This document shows, one piece after another, positions 18,286 to 27,692 of a stretch of DNA of 64,000 bases. Location: contig NZ_JNYD01000006.1 in NCBI RefSeq assembly GCF_000717175.1, positions 62,001 through 126,000 of the forward strand. Direction: 5' to 3'. Positions within the stretch are counted from its first letter, which is position 1; every line of letters starts with the position of its first letter. Origin of the DNA: Pseudonocardia autotrophica. GTDB lineage: Bacteria; Actinomycetota; Actinomycetes; Mycobacteriales; Pseudonocardiaceae. A program made the translations under genes and the position numbers. The notes below the pieces were generated by a model. That model was not told the origin of the DNA and did not search any database. It saw only the letters and a program-made list of their open reading frames with translations.

Positions 18286-19107
18286 ATGGCTCGAGTGCGA
18301 CCCGGGGAGGCCGCGAACCCCGCCCCGCCGACGGTGCAGCGCATCCGCGTGCGCTTCGCCAAGCGCGGGCGGCTGCGGTTCCTGTCGCACCGCGACGTGG
18401 CCCGCAGCGTCGAACGCGCGGTGCGCCGCGCCGGCATCCCCGTCTCGCACTCGCACGGCTTCAGCCCGCACCCGCGGATCTCGTGGATCGGCGCGGCCCC
18501 GACCGGCACGGCCAGCGAGGCCGAGTACCTCGAGATCGGCCTGACCCGCGAGGTCGAGCCCGAGGTCGTCCGCACCGCGCTCGACGCGGCGCTGCCCGCG
18601 GGGCTGGACATCCTCGACGCCGTGGTCGCCGAGCCGCCGGCGCTCGCCGACCGGATCGACGCGAGCCTGTGGCGGATCGTCCTCCCCGGCGTCCCCGAGG
18701 CGGCGCTGCGGGCGGCCGTCGAGGCGCTCCTGGCGCGCGACGCGCTCGTGGTCGAGCGGGTCATGCCGGCCGGGCGACGGGAGATCGACGTCCGGGCCGC
18801 GGTCGTGTCGGCGGCCGTCACGACCTGCGACGATGCACCCGCGGGGGGACCGCCGGTGGGTGACGCACCGGGCGGAGTCACACCGGAACCGGACGCCGCG
18901 GGGTCGGACTGTGCGATACTGACGGCGGTCGTACGGCAGACGACACCCGCTGTTCGACCCGACGACGTGTTGGGCGCACTCGACGTTGTCGCAGGTCTGA
19001 AACCGCCGGTGCCCGCGAAGGCGACCCGGATGGCGCAGGGCCTGCTCGACGACCGGGGCCGCCTCGCCGATCCGCTCGGAGCGGGCCGGGTCACCGCCCG
19101 GGCCTGA
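18286..19107 (+). CDS. TIGR03936 (DUF2344) family radical SAM-associated protein
   Basis: 273 residues. The N-terminus is characteristic: RIRVRFAKRGRLRFLSHRDVARSVERAVRRAGIPVSHSHGFSPHPRISW, followed by GTASEAEYLEIGL. This family is the usual partner of the TIGR03960 radical SAM protein, fused to it in many phyla; here the partner is encoded 3 kb upstream. The function of the pair is unknown. The middle (about 180-215) is a Gly/Pro-rich linker. rne follows 163 bp downstream, the normal actinobacterial order. Confidence 0.85.
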   Translation: MARVRPGEAANPAPPTVQRIRVRFAKRGRLRFLSHRDVARSVERAVRRAGIPVSHSHGFSPHPRISWIGAAPTGTASEAEYLEIGLTREVEPEVVRTALDAALPAGLDILDAVVAEPPALADRIDASLWRIVLPGVPEAALRAAVEALLARDALVVERVMPAGRREIDVRAAVVSAAVTTCDDAPAGGPPVGDAPGGVTPEPDAAGSDCAILTAVVRQTTPAVRPDDVLGALDVVAGLKPPVPAKATRMAQGLLDDRGRLADPLGAGRVTARA

Positions 19108-19270
19108 CCGCCGCGGAGCGGTGCCGCCGCCGGCCCGGGGTGGGCCGGCCGGACGCGGCGTCGAGCACCGCCGAGCGACCAGGATTGCCCGGCCCGCACC
19201 GCGGGACGGGAGAACGCGTGAGGCCCCTGTGCGGCCGCCCTCGAGGGGCGCCCGGGGGCGAAGGAGTTGA

Positions 19271-22200
19271 ATGTCGATCAACGATGCGCCCGCCGGGGGT
19301 ACCGGCGGGCAGTTCTCCGTGTCGGAACTGCCGGAGAAGCTGCGTGTGCACGCCCTCGCCCGGCTGATCGGGCGGACCAGCAAGGAGGTCCTCGCGGCGC
19401 TCGCCGAGCTCGGCAGTGCCGCGCGGAGCGCGCAGGCCGGCGTCGACCGGAAGACGGCCGAGCAGGTCGTCACCGCCCTGCTGGGCGAGCAGGCCACCGG
19501 GGCCGCCCCCGAGGCCCCGGCGACCGCCCCGGAGTCGGACACGACCGAGGAGACCGCGGCGCCGGAGACGGTCGCGGCCGCCGAGGCCGCCGCCGGGCAG
19601 GACACCGAACCGGCCGCCGGCGGACGCCCCGCCGCCGAGCAGCCCGCCGCGGACACCTCCGCCGCGCAGACCGAGGGCCCCCTCTCGCCGGTCTTCGCGC
19701 CGCCCGCCCCGCTCTTCCAGGCCCCCCAGCCCGACGCCGCGCCCACCCGCGGTCGCCGCCGCAGGGCCGCCGCGGCGGAGCCCGCCGAGGCCGCGACCGA
19801 GGCGCCCGCCGAGGCCGCCGCTCCCGCCGAGGACGAGGGCCCCGCGAAGCCCCGCCGCACCCGCCGCCGCTCGGGCAGGCCCGAGCCGGAGGCCGCCGAG
19901 GGGACCCCCGAGACGCCCGCGGACGAGACCGGGGACGAGACCGGGGACGCCGAGACCGTCGACGAGACCGACGCCTCCGACGAGGGCGACGACGACGGCG
20001 CGGGCCGCCGCCGTCGGCGCCGGGGCCGGCGTGGCCGGGGCCGCGGCCGCGGGGACAACGGCGAGGACGGCGAGGGCGCCGAGGACGCGTCGGACGCCGC
20101 GGACACCGCCGAGGGCGAGGCCGCCGACGCCGAGTCCGACGACTCGGCCGAGGAATCCGACGCGGACGACGAGGACACCGACGAGGGCGAGGCCGGTGGC
20201 TCGCGGCGCCGCCGTCGCCGCCGCCGTCGCCGCGGCGCGGGCGACACGGCGGACGAGCGCGGCGACGACGACCCGCCGAACACCGTCACCAAGGTGCGCC
20301 AGGGCCGGGACAAGGACGCCCGGGACAAGGACGCCCGGGACGCCCGGGACACCCGCGACTCCGGGGACGACGGGGTGCAGTCCGTCCGCGGCTCCACCCG
20401 GCTCGAGGCCAAGCGCCAGCGCCGCCGGGACGGCCGCGACGCCGGCCGTCGGCGCCCGCCGATCCTGTCCGAGGCCGAGTTCCTGGCCCGCCGCGAGTCC
20501 GTCGAGCGGTCGATGGTGGTCCGGCAGAGCGGGCCGCGCACCGAGATCGGCGTGCTCGAGGACGGCGTGCTCGTGGAGCACTTCGTCGCCGGTGGCGGCA
20601 ACGGGTCCGCGGACCGGTCCGCACCCGCCTCGATGGTCGGCAACATCTACCTCGGCCGCGTGCAGAACGTGCTGCCCAGCATGGAGGCCGCGTTCGTCGA
20701 CATCGGCCGCGGCCGCAACGCCGTGCTCTACGCCGGCGAGGTCGACTGGGACGCCGCCGGGCTCAACGGCAAGGCCCGCCGCATCGAGCAGGCCCTGAGC
20801 AGCGGCGACAGCGTCCTCGTCCAGGTCACGAAGGACCCGGTCGGGCACAAGGGCGCCCGGCTCACCACCCAGATCAGCCTGGCCGGCCGGTTCCTGGTCT
20901 ACGTGCCGAGCGGCGGGGCGGCGGGCATCTCCCGCAAGCTGCCGGACGTCGAGCGCAAGCGCCTCAAGGACATGCTCAAGGAGATCGTCCCGGCCGACGC
21001 CGGCGTGATCATCCGGACGGCGTCCGAGGGCGTCAGCCACGAGGCCCTGGAGCGGGACGTCCGCCGGCTGCAGGCGCAGTGGGAGGTCGTCAAGGAGAAG
21101 TCCGAGAAGACCGGCCCCAAGGCGCCCAAGGCCCCCGCGCTGCTCTACGAGGAGCCGGACCTGCTGGTCAAGGTCGTGCGGGACCAGTTCAACGAGGACT
21201 TCTCCTCGCTGATCGTGTCCGGCGACGACGCGTGGGAGACCGTCTCGGACTACGTGGCGCACGTCGCACCCGAGCTGGCCGACCGGCTGCACCGGCACGT
21301 CGGGCCGAAGGACGTCTTCGCCGAGTACCGGATCGACGAGCAGCTGCTCAAGGCGCTGGACCGCAAGGTCTGGCTGCCCTCCGGCGGCACGCTGGTGATC
21401 GACCGGACCGAGGCCATGACGGTCATCGACGTCAACACCGGCAAGTTCACCGGCTCCGGGGGCAACCTCGAGGAGACAGTCACGCGGAACAACCTGGAGG
21501 CGGCGGAGGAGATCGTCCGCCAGCTCCGGCTCCGCGACATCGGCGGCATCATCGTGGTCGACTTCATCGACATGGTGCTCGAGGCCAACCGGGACCTGGT
21601 GCTGCGGAGGCTGACCGAGTGCCTGGCCCGGGACCGCACCCGGCACCAGGTCGCCGAGGTGACCTCGCTGGGCCTGGTCCAGATGACCCGCAAGCGGGTC
21701 GGCGGCGGGCTGCTGGAGCACTTCTCCACGCCGTGCGAGCACTGCCGCGGCCGGGGCGTGATCGTCTCCACCGACGGCGACCACGTGCACCCCGTGAACG
21801 GCAGCGCGGGCGGTGGCGGCGGTGAGAGCGGCGGCCGCAAGCGCGGCCGGCGCCGCGGCGAGGAACGCCACGCCGAGCACGCCGAGCAGCAGGGGCCGAA
21901 CCTCCGCAGCGCCGCGGCGGCGGTCGCCGAGATCGTGGCGGCGGCGCGGCACACGACGGGCGAGGCGGCCCCGGCCGACGTCGCCGATGCCGTCGACGTG
22001 GAGGACACGGACACCCCGGCGGGTGTCGCCAGTGCCGCCGCGGTCACCGAGGTGGTCGAGACCACCCCGGCCCCGGTCGCCGACGCCCCCGAGGCGCCGA
22101 CGGGCATGGACGAGCCGGACTCCGGGCGCCCCGCCCGGCGGCGCGGGCGGCGCCGGGCCGAGCGCCCGGCGGGCAGCTCCGGCACCGCCGAGGCCGTCGT

Positions 22201-22810
22201 CGTCACGGCCGAGGTGCCCGAGGAGACCGCGGCAGCGGCCCCGGAGGCGCAGGCCCCGGAGGCGCAGGCTTCGGAGGCGTCGGCTTCGGAGGCGTCGGCT
22301 TCGGAGGCACCGGCCGAGGACGCGTCGGCTCCGGCCGCCGCGGCCGGGGACGCTGCTCCGGTCGCCACGTCGAACGGGCACGCCCCGGCGGTCCCGGCGA
22401 CCGCGGACACCCCCGAGGTGACCGGGCCCACCGGGACCGGGCCGACCGACTCCGCCGGGCAGGCCGAGCCGGCGGAGCCCGCCGGGGCGGCCGACGCCCC
22501 GGCCAAGCCGGAGAAGCGCCGCCGGGTCACGCGCTCGGCCGGCGCGCCGAGCACGGCGGCCGAGCCGGTCGTCGTCACGGCACCGCTGCCGGAGACCGGG
22601 TCCGCCCCCGCGGCCCCGGACCGGCCGGAGCCCGCGAACGACACGGCCGTCACCTCCCGTCCGCGCAGGTCGCGGCGGGCGGCCTCGCGCCCGGCGGGCC
22701 CGCCGAGCGAGGGCGACGCCGCTGGTACGGTCACCGTCCCGGTGACCTCGTCCGTGGGGGCCGGCACGCAGGACGGCCCCGCCGGATCGGCCGGGGGGGA
22801 CCCGGTTTGA
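19271..22810 (+). CDS. rne: Ribonuclease E/G family endoribonuclease
   Basis: 1179-residue single-strand endoribonuclease for rRNA and mRNA processing. The catalytic core lies in the middle. The S1 domain begins near residue 456 (GNIYLGRVQNVLPSMEAAFVDIG), the catalytic DNase-I-like motif is near 712-728 (TEAMTVIDVNTGKFTG, with conserved Asp and Asn), and the Zn-link is CEHCRGRG near 822. The first about 390 residues are disordered, alternating acidic runs with Arg-rich blocks (RRRRRGRRGRGRGRG). The C-terminal about 340 are Ala/Pro/Glu-rich. This is the actinobacterial architecture, with scaffold regions on both sides of the core. ATG at 19271 with AAGGAG upstream; it reads into rplU. Confidence 0.95.
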   Translation: MSINDAPAGGTGGQFSVSELPEKLRVHALARLIGRTSKEVLAALAELGSAARSAQAGVDRKTAEQVVTALLGEQATGAAPEAPATAPESDTTEETAAPETVAAAEAAAGQDTEPAAGGRPAAEQPAADTSAAQTEGPLSPVFAPPAPLFQAPQPDAAPTRGRRRRAAAAEPAEAATEAPAEAAAPAEDEGPAKPRRTRRRSGRPEPEAAEGTPETPADETGDETGDAETVDETDASDEGDDDGAGRRRRRRGRRGRGRGRGDNGEDGEGAEDASDAADTAEGEAADAESDDSAEESDADDEDTDEGEAGGSRRRRRRRRRRGAGDTADERGDDDPPNTVTKVRQGRDKDARDKDARDARDTRDSGDDGVQSVRGSTRLEAKRQRRRDGRDAGRRRPPILSEAEFLARRESVERSMVVRQSGPRTEIGVLEDGVLVEHFVAGGGNGSADRSAPASMVGNIYLGRVQNVLPSMEAAFVDIGRGRNAVLYAGEVDWDAAGLNGKARRIEQALSSGDSVLVQVTKDPVGHKGARLTTQISLAGRFLVYVPSGGAAGISRKLPDVERKRLKDMLKEIVPADAGVIIRTASEGVSHEALERDVRRLQAQWEVVKEKSEKTGPKAPKAPALLYEEPDLLVKVVRDQFNEDFSSLIVSGDDAWETVSDYVAHVAPELADRLHRHVGPKDVFAEYRIDEQLLKALDRKVWLPSGGTLVIDRTEAMTVIDVNTGKFTGSGGNLEETVTRNNLEAAEEIVRQLRLRDIGGIIVVDFIDMVLEANRDLVLRRLTECLARDRTRHQVAEVTSLGLVQMTRKRVGGGLLEHFSTPCEHCRGRGVIVSTDGDHVHPVNGSAGGGGGESGGRKRGRRRGEERHAEHAEQQGPNLRSAAAAVAEIVAAARHTTGEAAPADVADAVDVEDTDTPAGVASAAAVTEVVETTPAPVADAPEAPTGMDEPDSGRPARRRGRRRAERPAGSSGTAEAVVVTAEVPEETAAAAPEAQAPEAQASEASASEASASEAPAEDASAPAAAAGDAAPVATSNGHAPAVPATADTPEVTGPTGTGPTDSAGQAEPAEPAGAADAPAKPEKRRRVTRSAGAPSTAAEPVVVTAPLPETGSAPAAPDRPEPANDTAVTSRPRRSRRAASRPAGPPSEGDAAGTVTVPVTSSVGAGTQDGPAGSAGGDPV
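22246..22312 (+). repeat. Short in-frame tandem repeats in rne 3' part
   Basis: Back-to-back 15-bp units of the form GAGGCGTCGGCTTCG (with variants), coding EAQAP, EAQAS, EASAS, EASAS, EAPAE. They expand the disordered C-terminal scaffold and are likely to vary in copy number between strains. Confidence 0.7.
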
Positions 22811-22836
22811 CCCTGCGATTTCCCCTTCCGTACCCT
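22807..22836 (+). promoter_or_regulatory. rplU-rpmA promoter
   Basis: -35 TTGACC at 22807-22812, 18-bp spacer, -10 TACCCT at 22831-22836: the best sigma-A-type promoter in the window. The -35 overlaps the stop codon of rne. The start point would be near 22843, giving a leader of about 115 nt before rplU. Confidence 0.75.
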
Positions 22837-22842
22837 GGGAGT

Positions 22843-22957
22843 CAAGGAGCCGCGCCCTCGGCCTGTGCTGAGGGAGCCGGCGTGCGCGCCGTGCCCCGTT
22901 CGCCGGGGCTGGGCGCCCATGAGTCCCCCCGAGAGTTTCAGGAGTCGTGCGTCAACG
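22843..22957 (+). promoter_or_regulatory. Structured 5' leader of rplU
   Basis: The transcript leader can form two stable hairpins. One is CCCTCGGC/GCTGAGGG around a 4-nt loop (about 22854-22873). The other is GCCCCG/CGGGGC around a short TTCG-type loop (about 22890-22910). A plain ribosome binding site (CAGGAG at 22939-22944) stands 13 nt before the ATG. Leaders of this kind before rplU can bind a ribosomal protein for feedback control, but I cannot match it to a named family from sequence alone. Confidence 0.45.
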
Positions 22958-23266
22958 ATGTACGCGATCGTCAAGACCGGCGGTAAGCAGTACAAGGTGG
23001 CCGTCGACGACGTGCTGACCGTCGAGAAGATCGACGGTGAGCCCGGCGCCGAGATCAGCCTGCCCGCCGTGCTGCTCGTGGACGGCGACAAGCTGACCAC
23101 GGATGTGGATGCGCTGGCCAAGGCCTCGGTGACCGCCACGGTCGTCGAGCACACCAAGGGCCCGAAGATCCGGATCCACAAGTTCAAGAACAAGACCGGG
23201 TACCACAAGCGTCAGGGCCACCGTCAGCCGCTGACCAAGGTCCAGGTCACCGGCATCAGCGCGTAA
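22958..23266 (+). CDS. rplU: 50S ribosomal protein L21
   Basis: 102 residues beginning [20 protein letters not shown] and ending with the conserved [21 protein letters not shown] stretch, which contacts 23S rRNA. An upstream in-frame extension to 22865 lacks ribosomal protein character and overlaps the leader hairpins, so the ATG at 22958 is the start. rpmA follows after 13 bp. Confidence 0.97.
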   Translation: MYAIVKTGGKQYKVAVDDVLTVEKIDGEPGAEISLPAVLLVDGDKLTTDVDALAKASVTATVVEHTKGPKIRIHKFKNKTGYHKRQGHRQPLTKVQVTGISA

Positions 23267-23279
23267 GGAGACCTGCGCC

Positions 23280-23537
23280 ATGGCTCACAAGAAGGGTGCG
23301 TCCAGCTCCCGCAACGGGCGCGACTCGAACGCTCAGCGGCTGGGCGTCAAGCGGTTCGGCGGTCAGACCGTCAACGCCGGCGAGATCCTGATCCGCCAGC
23401 GCGGCACCAAGTTCCACCCGGGCGACGGTGTCGGCCGCGGTGGCGACGACACGCTGTTCGCGCTCGTCGAGGGTGCCGTCCAGTTCGGCCACAAGCGCGG
23501 CCGCAAGGTCGTCAACGTGGTGCCGGTCGAGGCCTGA
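23280..23537 (+). CDS. rpmA: 50S ribosomal protein L27
   Basis: 85 residues, starting [29 protein letters not shown], the normal L27 N-terminus that reaches the peptidyl-transferase centre. The ribosome binding site (AAGGAG) lies just after the rplU stop. Second gene of the rplU-rpmA operon; obg follows after 110 bp. Confidence 0.97.
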   Translation: MAHKKGASSSRNGRDSNAQRLGVKRFGGQTVNAGEILIRQRGTKFHPGDGVGRGGDDTLFALVEGAVQFGHKRGRKVVNVVPVEA

Positions 23538-23647
23538 GGCCCGACCACCACAGGCAGTTCGCGAGCGGCGGGCCCCGGGCTGGGGTCCGCCGCTCGTTTC
23601 GTCTGGGCGGCTCCGCCGCCGGGGCGCGTGTAGAGGAGTAGTCAGAC

Positions 23648-25231
23648 ATGTCGCGGTTCGTCGACCGGGTCGTCGTGCACGCCACCGCGGGGGCGGGCGG
23701 CAACGGCTGCGCGTCGATCCATCGCGAGAAGTTCAAGCCGCTCGGCGGCCCCGACGGGGGCAACGGCGGCCGCGGCGGCTCGGTGGTGCTCGTCGTCGAC
23801 CCGGGAGTGCACACCCTGCTCGACTTCCACCACCGCCCGCACGCCGTCGCGAAGAACGGCAAGCAGGGCCAGGGCGGGTTCCGGGCCGGCGCCAACGCCG
23901 AGGACCTGGAGCTGCGGGTCCCGGACGGCACCGTGGTGTTCGACCGGCGCGGCGAGATCGTCGCCGACCTGGTCGGGCCGGGCACCCGGTTCGTCGCCGC
24001 CGAGGGCGGCCGCGGCGGGCTCGGCAACGCGGCGCTCGCGTCGTCGGCGCGCAAGGCGCCCGGCTTCGCCCTGCTCGGCGAGCCGGGGGAGTCCCGCGAC
24101 CTCACCCTCGAGCTCCGGTCGATGGCCGACGTCGGGCTGGTCGGGTTCCCCTCGGCCGGCAAGTCGTCACTGGTCGCGGCCCTGTCCGCGGCGCGGCCGA
24201 AGATCGCGGACTACCCGTTCACCACGCTGGTCCCGCAGCTCGGCGTGGTCACCGCGGGGGACGAGGTGTTCACCGTCGCGGACGTCCCCGGCCTCATCCC
24301 CGGCGCCTCCGAGGGCCGCGGGCTGGGCCTCGACTTCCTGCGGCACATCGAGCGCTGCTCGGTGCTGGTGCACGTCGTCGACTGCGCCACCTTCGAGCCC
24401 GGCCGCGACCCCGTGGCCGACGTCCAGGCCCTCGAGGACGAGCTCGCCCGCTACACCCCGGCGCTCGGCGGCGACCTCGCCGACCGGCCCCGGCTGATCG
24501 CGCTGAACAAGATCGACGTCCCGGACGCCGCGGACATGGTCGAGATCGTGACCGCGGACCTGCAGGAACGCTTCGGCTGGCCGATCTTCCCGATCTCCAC
24601 CGCCAGCCGGAAGGGGCTGCGCGAGCTGTCGTTCGCGATGGGCGAGCAGGTCGCGGCCTACCGCGCCGCCCAGCCCGTCGTCGAGCCCACCCGGATCGTG
24701 CTGCGCCCGCAGGCGGTCGACGACGCCGGCTTCACCGTCGAGCCCGACCCGCAGCTCGAGGACGGCTTCCTGGTGCGCGGCGCGCGGCCCGAGCGCTGGA
24801 TCCGGCAGACGAACTTCGACAACGACGAGGCCGTCGGCTACCTCGGGGACCGGCTCGCCCGGCTCGGCGTGGAGGACGCGCTGGCCGAGGCCGGGGCCGT
24901 CCCGGGCTGCCCGGTCACGATCGGCGACGTCACCTTCGACTGGCAGCCCAGCACCCCGGCCGGGATCGCCCGGGTCATGTCCGGCCGCGGTACGGACGCC
25001 CGCATCGAGGGCGGCTCCGCCCGCGTCTCGGCCGCGGAGCGCAAGCTCGCGAGGCTCGCGCGCCGGCGGCACCTCACCGACGCCGAGCTGGCCGCCGGGG
25101 CGAGCTACGCGAACGAGGCCCGCTGGACCAACGACGCGGCCGACGAGGACGACCTCGACGACGGCGGCGAGCTCTTCGAACTCGGGGACGACGAGCTCGA
25201 GGTCTGGTCGGACGAGGACGGCCCCCGATGA
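23648..25231 (+). CDS. obg: Obg family GTPase (ribosome assembly and stress)
   Basis: 527-residue GTPase that acts on 50S ribosome assembly and the stress response. The N-terminal glycine-rich Obg fold ([24 protein letters not shown]) occupies about 1-158. The G domain has G1 GFPSAGKSS near 164, switch [18 protein letters not shown] near 211 and NKID near 287. A C-terminal OCT domain ([34 protein letters not shown]) follows, then an acidic tail. It is about 40-50 residues longer than mycobacterial Obg because of the tail. The ATG at 23648 has a GAGGAG-type site upstream. Confidence 0.96.
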   Translation: MSRFVDRVVVHATAGAGGNGCASIHREKFKPLGGPDGGNGGRGGSVVLVVDPGVHTLLDFHHRPHAVAKNGKQGQGGFRAGANAEDLELRVPDGTVVFDRRGEIVADLVGPGTRFVAAEGGRGGLGNAALASSARKAPGFALLGEPGESRDLTLELRSMADVGLVGFPSAGKSSLVAALSAARPKIADYPFTTLVPQLGVVTAGDEVFTVADVPGLIPGASEGRGLGLDFLRHIERCSVLVHVVDCATFEPGRDPVADVQALEDELARYTPALGGDLADRPRLIALNKIDVPDAADMVEIVTADLQERFGWPIFPISTASRKGLRELSFAMGEQVAAYRAAQPVVEPTRIVLRPQAVDDAGFTVEPDPQLEDGFLVRGARPERWIRQTNFDNDEAVGYLGDRLARLGVEDALAEAGAVPGCPVTIGDVTFDWQPSTPAGIARVMSGRGTDARIEGGSARVSAAERKLARLARRRHLTDAELAAGASYANEARWTNDAADEDDLDDGGELFELGDDELEVWSDEDGPR

Positions 25232-25325
25232 CCGGGGGCGTGCGTCCCGGTCCTCGGGCCTCGGGCGCCGACGGGGATGTGCAACTCGGTCGCCCGGAGG
25301 TGCCGGCTCGCGGGACGATCTTCCG

Positions 25326-26438
25326 GTGACCGACACCCGCAGGCTGCTCGGCGACGCCCGGCGGGTGGTCGTCAAGGTGGGATCGTCGTCGTTGACCAGT
25401 CTCGCGGGCGGGCTCGATCCCGCCCGCCTGCACCGGCTGGTCGACGCGCTCGCCGCCCGTCGCGCGGCCGGGTCGCAGGTCGTGCTGGTCAGCTCCGGGG
25501 CGATCGCGGCCGGCCTGGCGCCGCTCGGGCTGGCCCGCCGGCCCCGGGACCTGGCCACCCAGCAGGCCGCCGCGAGCGTCGGGCAGCTGCTGCTCGCGCA
25601 CGCCTACTCGGCCTCGTTCCTCCGGCACGACCAGCGGATCGGGCAGGTCCTGCTGACCGCGGACGACATGATCCGCCGCTCGCACTACCGCAACGCGCAG
25701 CGCACCCTCGAGCGGCTGCTGGGGCTCGACGTCATCCCGGTCGTCAACGAGAACGACACCGTGGCCACGGACGAGATCCGTGTCGGCGACAACGACCGGC
25801 TCGCCGCCCTGGTGGCGCACATCGTGGGTGCGGACGCGCTGGTCCTGCTCTCGGACGTCGACGGCCTCTACGACGGCGACCCCCGCCGCCCGGGCTCCAC
25901 CCTGCTCGCCGAGGTCGACGCCCCCTCCGACCTCGAGGCCGTCACCGTGGCCAAGCCCGGTCAGGGCAGCCTCGGCACCGGCGGGATGGCCACGAAGATC
26001 ACGGCGGCGGCGATGGCGTCGGCGTCGGGCATCCCGGTGCTGCTCGCCGCGGCGGACGAGGTGGCCGATGCCCTCGACACGGGCGGGCCGAAGGTCGGCA
26101 CGGCGTTCCGGGCGTCCGGCCGGCGGATGTCCGCACGGCTGTTCTGGATGAAGCACGCGGCGGACGTCCGCGGGCGCCTGGACCTCGACGCGGGCGCGGT
26201 GACCGCGGTGGTCGAGCGGCGGCGCTCGCTGCTGGCCCCGGGCGTGCACGGCATCGACGGCGACTTCGTCTCCGGGGACGTGGTCGACCTGGTCGGGCCG
26301 TACGGCGCGGTCGTGGCCCGGGGCGTGGTGAACTACGACGCCGCCGAGCTGCCGGGGATCATCGGGCGGCGCTCCACGGACCTGCCCCGCCACTACCGGC
26401 GGGAGATCGTGCACGCCGACGACCTCGTGATCCTCTGA
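25326..26438 (+). CDS. proB: Glutamate 5-kinase
   Basis: First enzyme of proline synthesis; phosphorylates the gamma-carboxyl of glutamate. It has 370 residues: an amino acid kinase domain (VVVKVGSSSLTS at the start, NENDTVATDEIRVGDNDRLAALVAHIV in the glutamate/ATP site, GTGGMATKITAAAMASASGIPVLLA) and a C-terminal PUA domain (about 280-365). GTG start at 25326, 94 bp after obg. The partner proA, often next in actinobacteria, is absent here; an accessory segment begins instead. Confidence 0.95.
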   Translation: MTDTRRLLGDARRVVVKVGSSSLTSLAGGLDPARLHRLVDALAARRAAGSQVVLVSSGAIAAGLAPLGLARRPRDLATQQAAASVGQLLLAHAYSASFLRHDQRIGQVLLTADDMIRRSHYRNAQRTLERLLGLDVIPVVNENDTVATDEIRVGDNDRLAALVAHIVGADALVLLSDVDGLYDGDPRRPGSTLLAEVDAPSDLEAVTVAKPGQGSLGTGGMATKITAAAMASASGIPVLLAAADEVADALDTGGPKVGTAFRASGRRMSARLFWMKHAADVRGRLDLDAGAVTAVVERRRSLLAPGVHGIDGDFVSGDVVDLVGPYGAVVARGVVNYDAAELPGIIGRRSTDLPRHYRREIVHADDLVIL

Positions 26439-26501
26439 CGCCGGCCGGGCCGGGCGGCCACGCAGATGCGGCCGACGGTCCGGCAGGGGCAGACTCTGCG
26501 G

Positions 26502-27692
26502 ATGACCGACCCGGCGACGGATCCGGCGCAGGCGCGCGCGCGGCTGGTGCACGGCCTCCGCGCGCACGGGTGCGCGATCACCCCCGCCGTGGTCGAGGCC
26601 TTCCTGGCCGTGCCGCGGCACCTCTTCCTGCCCGGTATCCCGATCCGCGAGGCCTACGCCGACGAGGCCGTCCCGACCCAGGTCGTCGACGGGATCGCGA
26701 CCAGCTCCGCATCGCAGCCCTCGATGATGGCGATCATGCTGGAGCAGCTCGCGCCGGCGCCCGGGCACCGCGTCCTCGAGGTCGGTGCGGGCACGGGGTA
26801 CAACGCCGCGCTGCTCGCCCGGCTCGTCGGCCCCGCGGGGCGGGTGGTGTCCGTGGACATCGACGGCGAGCTGGTCGAGCTGGCCGCGCGGCACCTCGCG
26901 CAGGCCGGGATCACCGGCGTGGACCTGCGGGTCGGCGACGGCGCACTCGGCGTCCCCGACGCCGCCCCGTACGACCGCATCGTGCTCACCGTCGGCAGCT
27001 GGGACCTCCGGCCGGAGTGGGTGGCCCAGCTCGTGCCGGGCGGGCGGCTGCTGCTGCCGCTCACGGTCCGGGGCAGCCAGCTGTCCGTGGCCTTCGACCT
27101 GCGGCCCGACGGGGTGCTGGAGAGCCGGTCGGTCCGCAGCTGCGCGTTCATCCGGCTGCGCGGGGCCGGTGCGGGGCCGGAGGCGGTCGAGCGGGTCGGA
27201 CCCGGGTGGGCGGCGCAGGTGCCGGAGGGCGACACCCCCGACCTGGAGGCGGTCGCCGGGCTGCTCGACGAGCCGCGGAAGCTGCACCGGTCGACCGGGA
27301 GCCTCGACCGCGCGGACGTGTGGGACGGGCTGGGGTTGTGGCTCATGCTCACGGTCCCCGGAGCGCTGCGGCTGCTGACCGGCGACGCCGAGGACCCGCC
27401 CGGGTACTGGCTGGTCCCGACCGGGCAGGGGCGGGCGACGGTGGCGGTCACCGTGCCCGGCGGGCTCGCCGCGCTGGTCACCGAGCCGGCCGGGGTGCGC
27501 GCCTTCGGGCCCGAGGGCGAGACGGCCGTGCGCCTGCTGCGGGCCGGGGTCGACGCCTGGCACGCCGCAGGCCGGCCGCACGCCGCGGACCTGCGGATCC
27601 TCGCCGTGCCCGCGGGGGCGGCGCTGCCCGGCGAGGGCGCGGTCGTCGAGAAGGAGCTCAGCCGGTTGGTGGTGGCACCGGCACCAGCCTGA
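26502..27692 (+). CDS. Protein-L-isoaspartate methyltransferase-like protein
   Basis: 396-residue SAM-dependent methyltransferase. Residues about 15-200 match the PCMT family: VPRHLFLPG, the ATSSASQPSMMAIMLEQLAPAPGHRVLEVGAGTGYNAALLARLVG region with SAM motif I, and IVLTVGSWDLRPEWVAQLVPGGRLLLPL. A C-terminal domain of about 190 residues of unknown role follows. Such long PCMT-like proteins in actinobacteria are often unrelated to isoaspartate repair, and some act on ribosomal peptides; no peptide precursor is visible here. I chose the ATG at 26502 over an in-frame ATG at 26466 because family similarity begins after it. Confidence 0.8.
   Translation: MTDPATDPAQARARLVHGLRAHGCAITPAVVEAFLAVPRHLFLPGIPIREAYADEAVPTQVVDGIATSSASQPSMMAIMLEQLAPAPGHRVLEVGAGTGYNAALLARLVGPAGRVVSVDIDGELVELAARHLAQAGITGVDLRVGDGALGVPDAAPYDRIVLTVGSWDLRPEWVAQLVPGGRLLLPLTVRGSQLSVAFDLRPDGVLESRSVRSCAFIRLRGAGAGPEAVERVGPGWAAQVPEGDTPDLEAVAGLLDEPRKLHRSTGSLDRADVWDGLGLWLMLTVPGALRLLTGDAEDPPGYWLVPTGQGRATVAVTVPGGLAALVTEPAGVRAFGPEGETAVRLLRAGVDAWHAAGRPHAADLRILAVPAGAALPGEGAVVEKELSRLVVAPAPA

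Noticed and set aside
16414..20646. Very long minus-strand open frame (over 1400 codons) across the radical SAM partner and rne
   Set aside because: It is the complement of rne and TIGR03936-type codons at very high GC, is rich in Ser/Arg/Pro runs, has no domain, and the plus-strand genes are certain.
26502..27692. RiPP (lanthipeptide) cluster around the PCMT-like methyltransferase
   Set aside because: No lanthionine synthetase, precursor peptide or transporter lies nearby.
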